From Angiostrongylus vasorum (lineage: Eukaryota; Nematoda; Chromadorea; Rhabditida; Metastrongylidae), in NCBI GenBank assembly GCA_018806985.1, contig JADANN010000268.1, positions 124,001-188,000 on the forward strand: 64,000 nt of DNA. The letters run 5' to 3'. Under the pieces are notes generated by a model. The model worked only from the letters and a program-made list of their open reading frames with translations. It was not told the origin of the DNA and did not search any database. Below are positions 11,691-24,258 of this stretch, piece by piece. The position numbers were made by a program, and so were the translations under genes. Positions within the stretch are counted from its first letter, which is position 1, and every line of letters begins with the position of its first letter.

Positions 11691-12119
11691 ATCTTTCGAA
11701 TATACGTTTAGTACCACACCACATCTGAAATTTATTGAGGAGGGGGTGCACTGTACGCAATAAATTTGTTTTCCGGGGGTTTGCCTTGCTATTCCAAGTT
11801 TTTGACGCACATTTTGTACTCAAATGATAGCTTGGCTAACATAAGTGTTGTGTTTGGCGTGGTCTTTGGAAAGCTGTTTTTTACACTTTATAATTTACAA
11901 GGAAACCTTTAGCGAACGAGCTCATTAACCGGTAATTTGGCTGGTAATTAAGTCTTACTTTTACTTCCGATCACCATAATAAATCAGTTATCGCAACAAA
12001 CGGGCGTGTATGAAAAAGCAGAAGTGGATTTAACATAGGCTGTAAAATGCTTCCAGATGCTGATAGTAGTGTGTTTGTATAATGGACCGTGGTAATATAT
12101 AGTAAATAGTAAGTTGCGT

Positions 12120-12510
12120 CCTCCCAACGGTTTACTGCCTCATCGTGGCTCGGAGGTTTTCCTGGGTGTCGGACTGCGATGTACAGCGGGGGATTCGTCT
12201 CCTTGGCAGAGTCTTCCAAGCTGAGAATGAGTCCGGCGTTTCCATCAGGAAGTCTGGTTAAGAGTAAACCAGTACCAGGATCCACCACCGTCTTGGTATC
12301 AAAGTCTGCATGGTGGCAAATCTCTCTCCGATCCACAAGGGCTGCTACTGCATGTCGTGGTGACGGCCTGGGGCAGACTTTTGGCCAGGCTGTCCTCGGG
12401 ATTCCAGGGAACCACAATGGCTTAACCAGCAAATCTCCGAAAAATGGTGATTATGCTGGGGCCCGCACAACTAGTGAGCACGGGCCGTTTAAGTATTCAA
12501 GTAAGTAAAT
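12120..12510 (+). repeat. S2 element copy, near full length
   Basis: It starts cccaacggtttactgcctca. Internal blocks are gggtgtcggactgcgatgta and accaggatccaccaccg. It ends aagtattcaagtaagtaa. Confidence 0.9.
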
Positions 12511-12749
12511 TGCACATCATTCGTGCCCATAAAACGATAGAACAACGTTTATTTTACAATCGCGTCGTGTTCACTACCTCTCGAGTACTCTAATCATCCA
12601 AAAATTTATATTTATTGGCAAAAAAAGAACAAGTCCGTAGTGACGTCAAATTAGATGTCGCTCGTGGCAGCCATGGGGGAATTTATCGTTGGGCGTGTTG
12701 TGCTAACTTCCTACCGTATTCGCTCGACTGTTACTTTTTTTATACTGGT

Positions 12750-12980
12750 CGATGTCAACGATTGAATGCATATTTGGCATACACATTGATTAGCGGTAGC
12801 ACACCGTTGTATCAAGTCAGTGATCTCAAGTCGGTGATCTCATCACCCACTTAGCCCTGGCAACACTTTCCCAAATCCTCTAAGTGATCGGTGGCTTGAT
12901 TCGTCTAGTGCATAGCATAGCAGCATATCGCCGTCGACCATGGGTGTGTCACAGAGCACCTCCATCCACTGCGTTTTACC
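12750..12980 (-). repeat. Divergent S1-related SINE
   Basis: On the + strand, gattgaatgcatatttggc and ttgtatcaagtcagtg precede a head-like stretch near 12960 (ccatccactgcgttttacc). The order matches an antisense S1 but identity is low. Confidence 0.45.
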
Positions 12981-14290
12981 TGCCTAGATTTCTGCTTTAG
13001 TTATTCTCATGAGTAGCTTGTCGAACCCTTCCAGACTAACCACGCAGCTTTCTAGTCGAAGGTGACCTTCGTCCACTTCTTATATGCTTCTCACTTACTC
13101 GAATGTAAGCTTTTGGCTGAATCAATGTAGAGGATACATTTCGCGTATACCCGACAACACCGACAATATGAATACGTTCTACGTCACACTACAATGTTTT
13201 GTAGTCAGAGACTATTCTTAATTGAGTAGTGCGTTACTTTTCGAAGAATATTATCACACTTCATTACCGTAATTCTACTTGGCTAAAAGCCTTAATATTC
13301 TATCCTCCTGAATACATCGTCGCTCAGCACAATCTCCATACGTTTTTCCTGCTCCATGAAGGTGGTCTGTTACGCAACTAAAGGCATGTAGTAGTTTCTA
13401 ATCCACATCTATTTAGAAAATCAAGGCGATTGACATGAGCTACGAACACGTCCGAGTACTTTGCCTTACAGTACGATTTCATTTTCTAGGGATCCGCTCG
13501 ACTGTTGTTTTCCTCAGTCGGTTGTCTACACTTTGATCGTCGACCTATGACCCATTTATGGTTCTCTTTTAAATGTTCGTTCCATTGGATAACGAACACA
13601 AGAAGTTTCTCAAAGATGTGAACTATAAAATCTTTCCTGATGCTGCCAGAGCTCAAAATATTTCAGATGTTGTTACAGTGATATTATTAATAGAGGAAGA
13701 GGGAGAAGAAGAGAGGGTGGAGTAGTCAGGAAAAAAGAGAGAGAGGAAGAGAGCAGAAGGAGGAATCTCTGAACATCGCGTGCGAAAGAGTCATTTCCAG
13801 TGGCTGCGAAACGATACCTTTTCAGGATACGTTTAGAGGAAAAACAATACCTCCAAATGACAGGTGTAACGACAAACGAGGTGCAATTTAACCTACCCTT
13901 CATCTCCAACGAAATAAGCACCGCTATAGAACGCCGCTAAAAAAGTGCCGGCCTAGAGAATTCAGTGATTGAAATACCATCGAACACTCTAAGACGCCAG
14001 TTAGACGCCAGTTAGTTTGTAACCGTTTCTATGATTGTGGATGCTAAATGCGAAAATGTACAATTTGCTCTAAGGCTAGGGACTGCTGTTGCATGACTTT
14101 GGGTGCGGTGTGCCTGATCTCTTGTAAAGCGTGCGGGTCTAAACGATAAGCGTGAAGTTTAAGGAAGTACCTCTTTAGGTGCTCATAGAACACAGTCACA
14201 TAACGATTTCGAAGTAGAAGTCACCATCCTCGCACAAGATTCTAAGGATTCAGCATGTAAAACTCTCGAAGCATTCCGGAAATTTCCAAG
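12981..14290. other. Gene-free stretch with a purine-rich tract
   Basis: No exon was recognised. A GA-rich tract lies at about 13685-13770 (gaggaagagggagaagaaga); the minus-strand open frame there is a composition effect. Confidence 0.5.
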
Positions 14291-14299
14291 AATCCATAC

Positions 14300-14590
14300 G
14301 TGAACATCAGGGTGTATGCCTCGTTATCGTGTTCAACTCACACAATATCTCAGACTAATATTTTAACTTGAGAGAGGCACTTTACCCAACTATGTGAATT
14401 CTGAAGACCCTGGCTCGACACGAAGGCGAAACCGCCACATCGAGACGAATAACAAGCGTGGACCATCGACTCGCATCATCGGCTCTGATGAAGTCGAAGA
14501 CTTCGAAACGTTAGCCGACAATGAATGTATTTATCAACCTCGTGTAAGCTCAACAAAGAAAGAATACATACTGTTTAGTCACACCGAGGT
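14300..14590 (+). repeat. Decayed repeat related to the palindromic element at 54 kb
   Basis: The blocks cgccacatcgagacg and gtggaccatcgactcg recur at 54170-54220. They are followed here by a hairpin (gaagtcgaagacttc) and cgaaacgttagccg, echoing the motif in the PLE flanks. The 91-codon open frame across it is probably not a gene. Confidence 0.45.
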
Positions 14591-14774
14591 TAAAGGAAGA
14601 GTCGGTTTCGAAGTATTTGAATTCTGCAAGATTTCTCTCTACGTGGAATATTCAGTGGAAGACAAGTAGAAAACGGTGAGTATGTGGAAAAGCTCTTTTG
14701 TTCTCGATGCGATTGGAATTTAGGTTTCGTGGTCTTTCTGTTGAAATTATGGAGGTATTTGGCTGTGTAAACGG

Positions 14775-15060
14775 CGAGTGCGGCGCAGTGGTCGGAGGCA
14801 CCCTGCAAAACACACGTTGCCCGCGCCCCCTGACCCACCAAGCTTTCCATCCCTCCGGGGGTTGACCAATTGGTACTACGATTGTCTGGGAAGATAGCAA
14901 CACTGGCTCGATACATCGGTAGGCCACCGCGACTCATTGTATTGTATTGTAAGGGCCAGATAAGCATTCAGTCATCTCCAAACGATGCTTAGTGGAGTCG
15001 AATGCATGGCGCATTCCTCAGAGATTGATCAACGCCGGGAGCTTTATCCTTTTATCCTTC
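14775..15060 (+). repeat. S1 tRNA-derived SINE copy
   Basis: The head is gtgcggcgcagtggtcggag, the central block caagctttccatccctccg, and the tail agctttatccttttatcc. A short duplication (attgt) expands the body near 14940. Confidence 0.9.
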
Positions 15061-15551
15061 ATTTAGCTGAGTAAGTTGCAGTTGATTTCATCTTTCCAGG
15101 CTCTGAATATTGAATTTCTTGTTATTAACAACCTGTTGTCTGCTGAAGAAGAAAACGTTGACTTATAATCAACATAATTCTCATCATCGTTAAGGTGACA
15201 GCCTGCGTCTCTGGCATGTAGCAAATCCCTGAAAAGAATAACTATGCCCAAACATTTGCTTGCATGGCCGACCGTTGACCGGTGACTTTGTTCGGAGATC
15301 TGAACGCAGTCTAAACATGTTTCCATGCTCCGAACAGTATTTCACCTTACTTACCAGGTCCATCACATTTCATAGGTACACGTAAGACGTGATTTGCACA
15401 ATCATCCGTTTATCTCGATTCCTTCTCTTTCACGCTTTTTTATGATCTGTCTTTCTGGACATACTTGTACTCCTAATCTTCTTCCAGGATCACTGAACTG
15501 CTCGCGTATTGTGTCTATTTTAGTGCTGCTTTTGAAAATAATAACAATTTT

Positions 15552-15895
15552 AGGTATATTGCGAAATATAAGTTCAATGATGCTGAGATATTTGCAAAAC
15601 TCCGGACCGGTTAATCAGTTAAAATTGTGATTATAACTGCAGCCTCAACTTAACTGCGTTCGTTGCCGATTTGGGCTTCCCAGATCAATCCCGCTGACGG
15701 GTGATTGCTGATGGCAGAGATCGATAGAACCAGCTGAGAGACAGACGAAATGAAGGAAAAGAAACATGGTGTGGTAGTGAACGCGTTACTCCCCAGAAAG
15801 GAAAGTAGCGCGTTCGTTCCCCACCGCAGACACTTGTGGCCCTGAGTTCCGTAAATATCTCAGTGTCATTGAAATAATGACAATGTCGTTGTTAA
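15552..15895 (+). repeat. FB fold-back element copy
   Basis: The left end is gatgctgagatatttgcaaa. The core includes gacgggtgattgctgatggc and gctgagagacagacga. The tRNA-like segment is tggtgtggtagtgaacgcg followed by gcgcgttcgttccccacc. The right end (gtaaatatctcagtgtcat) is the inverse of the left. Most of the left arm is deleted. Confidence 0.75.
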
Positions 15896-16494
15896 AACGA
15901 AGTATCTGTGAGATTTCCCCCATTAGTACTTGTGATTTTTTCATTTGACATGGGTAGCATTAGCATCTACTGCGGTATTAGCACGAACAATTTTGGCAAG
16001 ATTGTGTCATTTTTCCCCCCTATGAACAGTGAGCGACCAGTGAGTGCTTTACCACTATGGCGCAGCAGGAATGAGATCCAGTTTGTTCTCGTTGAGAGCC
16101 AGCTTCATCCAAAGTTTTTAATGTATGAGGGATTATCTTCTTAACAATATTATGTCACTTGCTCAACAAAATGTACAGCGGTTAGAAAGAATTCGTCAGC
16201 AATCGTTCTTTCCTAATGTAACTGTATATGAAATGCTCTGTTGATCTCTGATCCTTTTCTTTCCATATTACCGCGTCGTTTCGTTTCCAGTTTCTAGAAA
16301 TAGTTGGAGCATTCTAGATGGAGCAGACCCCAGAAAGCTGTAACTTCGACTTCTACCATCGGGAATACTTTCCACAGCAATTTGAGCTTTGAATGTAAGA
16401 ATCACAGATTTGCAAATGTTTCAATAGCAGGAAATATTGGTTTCCGGTAAAGCGGTTAAGGAACTAAGGGAGTTTAAATATTTATTCCTTCCCA

Positions 16495-16788
16495 TTTCCG
16501 ATAAAGAAAAAGGATAAAGCTTTCTGCGTTGATCAATCCATGAGGGGATGCACCATGCATTCGACTTCATTAAGTATCGTTGGAGGTGACTGAATGCATA
16601 TGTGGCTTTACAGTGACTCGCGGTGGCCTGCCGATATATCGAGCCAGTGCTGCTATCCTCCCAGACAAGTCTGGTACCAATTTGCCGACCCCTATGAGAT
16701 GGAAGGTTTGGTGGGCCATAGGCGCGGGGATCGATTGTGTGTGCTGCAGGGCGCCTCCAACCACTGCGCCACACGCGCCCTCCCACTT
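16495..16788 (-). repeat. S1 tRNA-derived SINE copy
   Basis: This is a full-length antisense copy. On + it has the tail aaaaaggataaagctttctg, the central block accaatttgccgacccc, and the head ccactgcgccacacgcgccc. Confidence 0.92.
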
Positions 16789-17289
16789 TCGATATCACTA
16801 CATATTTCAAAGGAAGGCGATGGGCGTTCTATCGCTTTTCTACGTGGACATAAAATGAGCCACTTTTTACGACGATGCAGCAGAGAGTTCTTCTAAGGAT
16901 TCTTTTTTTCAGTGGCGGTTCATTGTGAACGAGTTATCACGATTCAGTAATAATCCGATTCATCACAGTCAAAAGCTCTTTCGTTTTCTCATCGGTTACC
17001 GCACTTTTGTCTTTATCTGGATGTTTTTTTTATCGAAATCACACCACTCCTATTTCATCTTTACTGTCACAAAGAAAAAATTTACAACCTGCTCCAGTAT
17101 GAGGATCCGACAGGGAAAAAGTAAAGTGGCATCTGGTAGACGTGCAATGTCAGTGTGTTAATCTTGTTCTTTTTTACACACTTTGAACCATTTTAGCTGT
17201 GACATCACCGGTGTATTTGTTTTAACGACGATGAAAACTCACGGAACTTTTTTTATCTACTATCTGTTGTTTTTTTCACAACAGGATAT

Positions 17290-17640
17290 TACGTGAGATA
17301 CGACAACAATGATGCTGAGACCTTTACAAAACTTGGACCTCAAGCCATGTTGAACCGCGATCACCCCTTCGGAGGCTCACGTTTTGCATACTGCACCACT
17401 GAGACCATTGCTTTGCCTCTCTCTTAGCCAATCGTTTTACTCTAATAGTGCCTTCAGCAATCATTGTCAACAGGGATGATCTGGGGAGCACAATTAGGCA
17501 TTGAAATGGCTGACAGAAAGGCGAAACGAGGTGTCTCAGTGGTGCCGTGCGTAACTCATAAGACCCCGCAAAGGGTAATAGCGGCTCAATCGGGGCTGGG
17601 ATGCAAGTTTTGCAAACATTCCCAATCATTGTGGTTATCA
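17290..17640 (+). repeat. FB fold-back element copy with both arms
   Basis: The left arm (from gatgctgagacctttacaaa) and the right arm (ending tgcaagttttgcaaacattc) are inverted copies around a loop containing tgatctggggagcacaatta. Both arms contain the tctctcag / ctgacag-type junction and the tRNA-like segment. Confidence 0.7.
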
Positions 17641-17809
17641 CGAAAACTGTTCAAAATAGGATTGGTGCCCATATTTTATTCGAAAGGAAGAGCATCTATG
17701 AGAAGGTGGTAGATTGGACCACCTCATTCGCCTCAATACCATATGAGTTAGCCTCCCGATTCGATTAGTTCGCAATGGGCTCTGTGTAAGAGTGATGAAA
17801 ATGCTATTG

Positions 17810-18065
17810 TAGAACAATACAATCACAATGATGTTGAGATATTTCTAAAACTCTGACCCCATACCATCTTCCAGGAACCCCAGTTGATAGAACGGAAAAA
17901 CAAGGACCTCAGAGGTGCAGTGGGTAACACGTGAGCCCACAGAAAGGGTAATCGCGAGTTGGAAGCTGGCTTCGAGGTCTCAGTTCCGCAAATATGTCAG
18001 CATCATTGTCGTTGTATTTCACATAATACGTTGCCACGAAAAAAAACAGTAGGCCGTAGATGTAA
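17810..18065 (+). repeat. FB fold-back element copy, shortened
   Basis: It starts gatgttgagatatttctaaa, then has a short core. The tRNA-like segment is degraded (aggtgcagtgggtaacacg). It ends gcaaatatgtcagcatcattg. It lies about 170 bp after another FB copy. Confidence 0.65.
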
Positions 18066-18479
18066 GGTTCAACACTGTTCTGGAAAATTCCGGAAATTTT
18101 CCGCTGAGATCGCTTTCTGTGTGCTCATTCTCCCTCACTCTAAATCTTCCGATCTTCTTGACATCAATCCAAATGGTTTCATTCAGATGGTTATCGGACA
18201 GAACCGTCGCAGTCGTTCACATGTAGGTCCGGTACCGTTGGAGAGGGAACAAAGCAGGAGGTTGGTTGGTGTGTGCTCAGGTGCATGGAGTTGACGATGA
18301 CGCTAACAAAGAACAAAAAGGACATTCACTCTAGTTTCAATTTTTTTCAAAAGACGTGTTATTATTTCATTATACATATTAATTATACTGTGTAATATTA
18401 TCGTTGTAGGGCGGTTTCAGCTGTTTCTGGTCCTTTACAACAATTTCCAAAAACTGGCTATGGTACACCACTTGCGGCA

Positions 18480-18885
18480 AGTTTTATCTTTTTTATCTTT
18501 TATTTCATTTTATTTGACTCGTCTTTACGTCTACTGTGCGGATGTCAGCACTTCTCACATTCATTTTGTTTCCTCGCATCCATTGCCCACGAAGATCTTC
18601 CAACTTCACGTGTGCCTTCGGTTGTTGCTTGAGGATCTTCATTTCATCCTGAATGTCGTAGAATGCTGGTCAAGCAATTCTCCCTGGACTCCTGAGATAG
18701 CCAGGCTGGAACGTTCACATTTAGATTGCAGAGAGTGATTTTTTTCCAGACAAGTCCGACACCAACTTCCCGACTCCGGAGGGATGAGAAACTTGGTTGG
18801 CTCGGAGTGGAATCGAACGAGCAACATGGTGGTGATGACGAAGCATCACTACGACTATGCTATCCGCCCCATAGTTTTGTTTTGG
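18480..18885 (-). repeat. S3 tRNA-derived SINE copy, full length
   Basis: This antisense copy reads on + from a reversed A-rich tail (ttttatttcattttatttga) through the central block (ccagacaagtccgacacc, gactccggagggatgagaaa). The reversed box B is gtggaatcgaacgag and the reversed box A region is gactatgctatccgcccc. Head and tail differ from S1, but the central block is the same. Confidence 0.85.
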
Positions 18886-19840
18886 CAGTATGAAATCACC
18901 ATTGGCAACGTCAATGCCTTCTCGCTTTCATTCTATCTATCATTTCATTATCAGTTCAATAATCACTGTGTAAAGTGTGGTGAAGTTGGTTCAGTTTGAT
19001 TCGTGGTCTTCTGGAAGAAAATTACAAAAACGATATGCTTTTCTAGCAGAATGGAAGAGTAGTGATGTTCCAGAGCAGTACGAGCACTGAGCCAGTTAAA
19101 CATGATGATGGCAGTTGTGAGCAAAAGTGTCCTCGATTCCGAGTACAACATTCATTTCAAGAATTTTCATGCAATCAGCGGCGATGCAAAGCAACGTGAC
19201 TGTTGGATTCGGATGTGGATTCGTACATCAATCGAGTATTTATCTCGTTATCGCCCCATTCACACGTTGAATGCTGGTCCGGGACGATTTTAGGTCCAGA
19301 TAGCTTCGCTAGTTGCTAATCTTGGTGGGTCATAGGGAAGTTTGCTGCCTTGTGAATCGAATCCTTCCGGGGTGACAGTTTCCTCTAGCACCAACGAAAC
19401 ATGTATTTAGTCACACACGGCTCTAGGACCATTCAGCAAATCGAGTTCATTCAATGGTGGTTGTTCTTCGGTTCTCAAAAACCTCTATCGAGAGGAATGA
19501 ATCACACTTCCGGAAATGATGTTCTTGTCGTGTTGTTCGTTTTCTCTGATGTTGAGAGAATGTCGAAAGCTTGTATAACACAATATGGGTCAAGCAGTTG
19601 AACAACGCTGGATGAATTTCAATGTTTTGCAATTAAACCATGTGCTACTCATTCTTTACGGTCTGGAATGATCCAATATTTCTAGTTGTACCATATGCAG
19701 AACGTTTTTTTGACAATGAGATAGCTCATCGTCCGCATGCTGTGCATTCGCTGACGTGGGGCGCTGTTTAGCACATTTTTGTACAAAACCCAGTTTTAAA
19801 TTGTTTTTGTTTCGACATTGGCACTTTCATATCCTTCAGA
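18886..19840. other. Gene-free stretch, nothing recognised
   Basis: Several short open frames exist on both strands, but none has paired splice sites or a recognisable motif. Confidence 0.45.
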
Positions 19841-19844
19841 TTAC

Positions 19845-20220
19845 AAATATCTCAGCAATCTTGTGGTTGTATTTCGCATAGCAATAACCTGCCATAAAAA
19901 AGTATAAAAAGGCAGAAAATAAAAAGCTAAATATTGTGAATTCAACTACAGCCTCAGCTTAACTGGGTTTAATGCCGATATGGGCTCCCGCAGATCAGTC
20001 CCGGTGACGGGTGATTGCTGACGGCAGAGATCGATAAGAACTAGCTGAGAGACAGGCGAAACGAAGCACCCGCATGGTGTGGTGGTGAACGCGCTACTCC
20101 CCGGAAAGGACAATAGCGCGTTCGTTCCCCACCGCAAACACCTGCGGTCCGGAGTTTTGCAAATATCTCAGCAATCTTGTGGTTGTATTTCGCATAGCAC
20201 TAAATCGGTAGTTGATTCGA
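19845..20220 (+). repeat. FB element, tandem arrangement
   Basis: The right end of one unit (aatatctcagcaatcttgtg, then gccataaaaaag) is followed after a short A-rich link by a second unit. The second unit has core gacgggtgattgctgacggc, tRNA-like segment tggtgtggtggtgaacgcg, and the same right end (gcaaatatctcagcaatctt). The two right ends are nearly identical over about 40 bp, which suggests local duplication. Confidence 0.75.
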
Positions 20221-20890
20221 TCCCGGTTCTCGGATTCATCAAGCCTGTTATCGTTTCGAGGTCTGCAAATTCTATCTGGTTGGTTTGGGAGACAAAAAAA
20301 AACTCACCTCAAACGTCACTAGCTATCCTCGACATCATCCTCAAACATTCATCCTTGATGTCTTTCCACAGAGCTCCATGTAGCGCATTAATTACGGGTA
20401 TCGCATTTGTAATGATGAGTGGTTGACAACCTAGTGCGACTTAATTTTTGTTTTAAAATTTGTTACTCTCACAACTAAGTTTTTCCTGTTTCTTCTCACT
20501 CTAGCGGCAGTAAGGGATTTCCATTAGAGTTACTTATGAGTATAGAAAATCACGTAACGTTAAGTTTTGAACTAAACTACCTGCAATGTAAACTATTGAT
20601 CAACCTAACTACTACTAGCTACAGAATTTTGTTTAAGCTTCTTCAAATGGGTTGTCATACCTCGTCAATAGTCAACTACAGAGTTACTTAAAGTGTGCTT
20701 ATTTATCTCCCACGATAGTATGTCACGACATTGTTGCCAATATGTCATGTTCAGTCGCTTGTTCATTTCGTAAACATCATTTCGTAGACATGAACTTTCC
20801 ACGAAACAAACTCTTCAATCGATCTATACATTAAGTCAATGGCAGGCATCTATTTTCAGTATATACTAGCCCTTTCAAATGTCTTTAAAA
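20221..20890. other. Gene-free stretch, nothing recognised
   Basis: No exon or named repeat family was seen. Confidence 0.45.
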
Positions 20891-20892
20891 AA

Positions 20893-21292
20893 ATACTTAC
20901 TTGATATTTGAATGGCCCGTCCTCACTGGTTGTGCGGGCCCTATCGTAATCTCCATTTTCCTGAGATTTCCTAGTTAAGTCATTGTGGTTTCCTGGAATT
21001 CCGAGGTCAGCCTGGCCAAATTCTGCCTCAGGTCTTTACCACCACAGGCAGTCGCAGCCCTTGTGGATCAGAGGCAGATTTGCCACCATGCGACTTTGAT
21101 ACCAGGACGGTGGTGGATCCTGGTATTGGTTTGCTCTTTTGCTCTAAGCTAGGCCTCCTGGTGGAAACGCCGGGCTCTTTCTCAGCTTGGGAGACCCTGC
21201 CAGAGGTGAATCTCCGGCTGTACATCGCAGTCCGACATCCAGGAACACCTCCCAGCCACGATGAGGCGGTAAACCGTTGGGAGGCATTAAAT
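20893..21292 (-). repeat. S2 element copy, full length
   Basis: On + it begins acttacttgatatttgaatg, followed by cctcactggttgtgcgggcc. It ends cacgatgaggcggtaaacc. Confidence 0.9.
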
Positions 21293-21438
21293 ACACGGTT
21301 TGTACAAGGAAAGTTCAAGTTTAAATGAAAAGGCATTAAACAAATTCCATTACGGATTTCGAAAGCTACCGTAGAGGGTGAACGGAGAAGTTAAAACATT
21401 GAAAACTGATGAATAAATTAGTGTATTACTCTTTGCAG

Positions 21439-21662
21439 ATGAGTTCACTATGAATCCTCTCACGCCTCTTGCCTTGTTTGACTCAGCCAACGTTTTTCAG
21501 GTTTATAAACCCAATCAAAAAGCTGAATCCTCATCATGGTTGACGAGCGCGACGCCTTCAAGTTCCATTGCCGTCCAAGTGCACGAGTTCTTATTTCTTG
21601 GAAATACCGAAACAGCTATGAATACACGACACACCTACCAGAATAACATACACTATTTCGTG
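21439..21662 (+). CDS. Isolated candidate exon
   Basis: The stretch follows a strong acceptor (ctctttgcag) and ends at a donor (gtg|gtaggt). It is open throughout in one frame, containing NPLTPLALFDSANVFQ and VQVHEFLFLGNTETAMN. It enters in phase 1 and leaves in phase 0. No partner exon was identified, and I do not recognise the peptide. It could be an upstream exon of the gene at 26.4-28.3 kb or a chance open frame. Confidence 0.35.
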
Positions 21663-21739
21663 GTAGGTATACCTAATAGAGATGACAGGCAAGTGGCAGC
21701 ATGTGCTATCTACAGTATTTTTTTATCCATTTCGAAATT

Positions 21740-22065
21740 TGACGAGCGTGTAAGGCAGTGCCTAAACTTACCCCTCCGATGCATGCAGTCCTCAGTGCGA
21801 TCCGTCGTCCTGGGTTAACCAATTCCTTCTCGCCATCTTTCGGATACCGAAAAATAAGTATCAGAACTGCTCGGGAAAAAGAGAAGTTCTAACTCGGTAC
21901 TCGATTGATAGGGAAAAAAGTACTGACTTCAAAGATTGGTAGGTCTGCAGAAGCCATCATATAGGTCAAACAAGCATCCAATGAGTTCTACAATGCTACG
22001 AATGGAGTCGAATGCATGGCACATCTCTGAAGCATCGGCCAGCTTCGAACATTTTATCCCTCAGT
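21740..22065 (+). repeat. Old, divergent S1-related SINE
   Basis: A head-like stretch (gcgtgtaaggcagtgcc) is followed by a weakly S1-like centre and body. The best preserved part is near 22005 (gaatggagtcgaatgcatgg), then ttttatccctcag. Confidence 0.5.
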
Positions 22066-22078
22066 TTTCGTTAGGATT

Positions 22079-24258
22079 GCAGCTCTCCTTCTTCTGTCTA
22101 ATTCCTCTTTCATTTCGTTCTCCATGTTCATTGATGGCCCAAGGAAAACGTACGAGGTGGTCTCTGTAATCAGAAAGCCATCCAATCCAATTTCCTCGCC
22201 TTGGCCCCATGGAATTTTACATGAACTGAGTCTGCTTCCGATTTATGCGTAACCCGATCCTTTTTTCTCGCTTCTTTGTGCTCATTGGTCATCCTTTCTG
22301 CTTCTTTGGTACTTGAAAAAACAAGGATGCCGTTGACAAAACGAAGACATACTAGAAACCTTCTGTCAGTACGTATGCCATTCTCATCTCAATCGAGTGA
22401 CTTCATTATCCACCACAGTGCTGCATTATGCAGCTTTGCCGTATGGTGTCGCCTTGCCGAATCCCTTTTCCTATGACTATGGTAAGAGGTCGACGGAAAA
22501 GCCGTATTTTCGGAGTATAGTTCCGGTAACAGTCAGAAAGAGTTCTAATGTAGAACGGGTCCACTTCTTGGTCAAAGAGCGCTGATAGGACTGCATTCGT
22601 TTCAACACTGTGAAACAGTTTTTCATAGTCGACAAAGGTTAGGACTAGAGGCAGATGGTATTCCCAAGAAACTTCAGTGACCCTGGACACAGTTTAGATG
22701 TAGTCTAAGCAACACATTTCCTGCTGAAATTCCTGTTTGCTTAACTGCTTGCGCATTCTGCAACGTTCTTCATATGGGCGACAGGATAACGTTCCTGAAG
22801 AGCGGGTGGAAAACACTCAACAAGCATATCAGATGACAGTTACAAAGATCCCTTCGGTTATCTTTCTCCGGACAAGATTGCAGTATGCGACGTCCTCCAC
22901 TTGCTTGCAATTTTCTCTGTTTGAAGATAGGTGACCATATGATCTGCGAGGAATACTGTACTCGTAAGTTGTGGCTTTCAGCTGTAAGGAAGTTGGCGGC
23001 GATATATTCAGAGTACTAGAGCTGTACTTTTTTCATGCTTTCTAGGGGAATTCGAACCTCAACGAGAAGAATTCCACGTGGTTTTTCTGCAGTGGGGATA
23101 TTAGAGTCCAGGACGGGGGGATTGTGGGACGGAAAAGGTGGTTTAGAACGTTTCCGTTATTAATTCCATTTCACGGCAAGAAGTTTTTGTGATCCCATCT
23201 TCGCTTATCACTGCTGAGAGTGGAACGTTATACTCGCACAAATACCAAGAGCACTATTTTAAACCGGTTCTTTTTTTAATAATTTTTTTAATGCTACTTC
23301 TAATAGTTTCTTCTGCCTGTACTGATGTAGGTCTTCCTGCAAAGCTCTTTTGCAAATGTGTGTTAAACGCGTTTGCAGTAGCATCAAGCTTCCGCTGCCT
23401 TTTCTTCTCGAGCAACTCCTTTGTGCTAATGAGGTGCGATCCGACCTTCTTGTTTGAGGAACTGTGGCGAATTCGGCACAACTTTAAGTCCATCGACAAA
23501 GCAGCTCGTTGCCTTCGGAATGGTCTTCGTTAATGTGCCAGTCACGTTTGGAAAAGATTTCGTTCAGAATGTTCTCTTCATACACAATTCGACTTTCTTC
23601 TCTTGGTCGATGACTTAAATTCCTTTCTAGTTTGCAGCTGAATCCAATCTTTGCGCGAAGAAGACAGTGATCATGACATAGTGTAGAGCTAAGGGACTAC
23701 CGATGTCTCAACTAGGCACCACCTTCTATTTGTCAAAATATGGTCAATCTCCATATGAGTATCTCCATTCATTACGATGCTCCCATGTCCAGCGGCGCCT
23801 TCCTTTCTTCTAGGGAAAACTAGTTTCCATGGAAGATGCGTGCTGCCTCATTTCTTTCTCCTAATCCCAATTTTCGGACCCTGTATTCAGTCTCGTTGGT
23901 CTTTTCTAATATGGCACTAAGGCCTCCGAAAACGAATTTATAACAAGCTTTATCACTACTGATAACTCCTTTCAAATGGTAGTTAAACGCACTTAATTCG
24001 TACTCACCAGCTGCATCGATCGGTGAGTAGCAGTTGATGCCATTGATCTTCTTATGACGCGTTGGTTGAAGATGGACAGCCGCCATGCGAGGCGAGAGGT
24101 TCTCGTACTAGTCGACGAGATAGACCATGAACGCGTAAATGGCAAAGCGAACGCCACCGACATTTCGTGACGGGACATTTTCTCCGCGCTTGACAGCGAT
24201 CACTTTGTTTAGTTGGCATATGTAAGTCATCTTGCTTTTTGTTTCTTGTAAGGCTATC
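22079..24258 (-). mobile_element. RTE-A LINE, main part (reverse transcriptase and endonuclease), decayed
   Basis: Reading on the minus strand, the 5' part (24258-23820) encodes the AP-like endonuclease, with INCYSPIDAAGEYEL. The 23500-23250 region is the linker before RT. The 22690-22100 region is reverse transcriptase, with LVLTFVDYEKLF and GKGIRQGDTI. The catalytic FADD motif is degraded. Many frameshifts and stops make it non-functional. Homology is to RTE-clade LINEs, judged from these motifs. The element is interrupted by another RTE copy at 24259-25471 and resumes at 25472. Confidence 0.8.

Noticed and set aside
11971..12432. 153-codon minus open frame
   Set aside because: It is the antisense of an S2 copy plus flanking sequence.
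14505..14545. Hammerhead ribozyme at ctgatgaagtcgaagacttc
   Set aside because: The hairpin pairs through part of the would-be core, and spacing to gaaac does not fit the hammerhead fold.
14394..14669. 91-codon open frame with RRNRHIET start
   Set aside because: It overlaps a decayed repeat related to the 54-kb palindrome, so it is unlikely to be a host exon.
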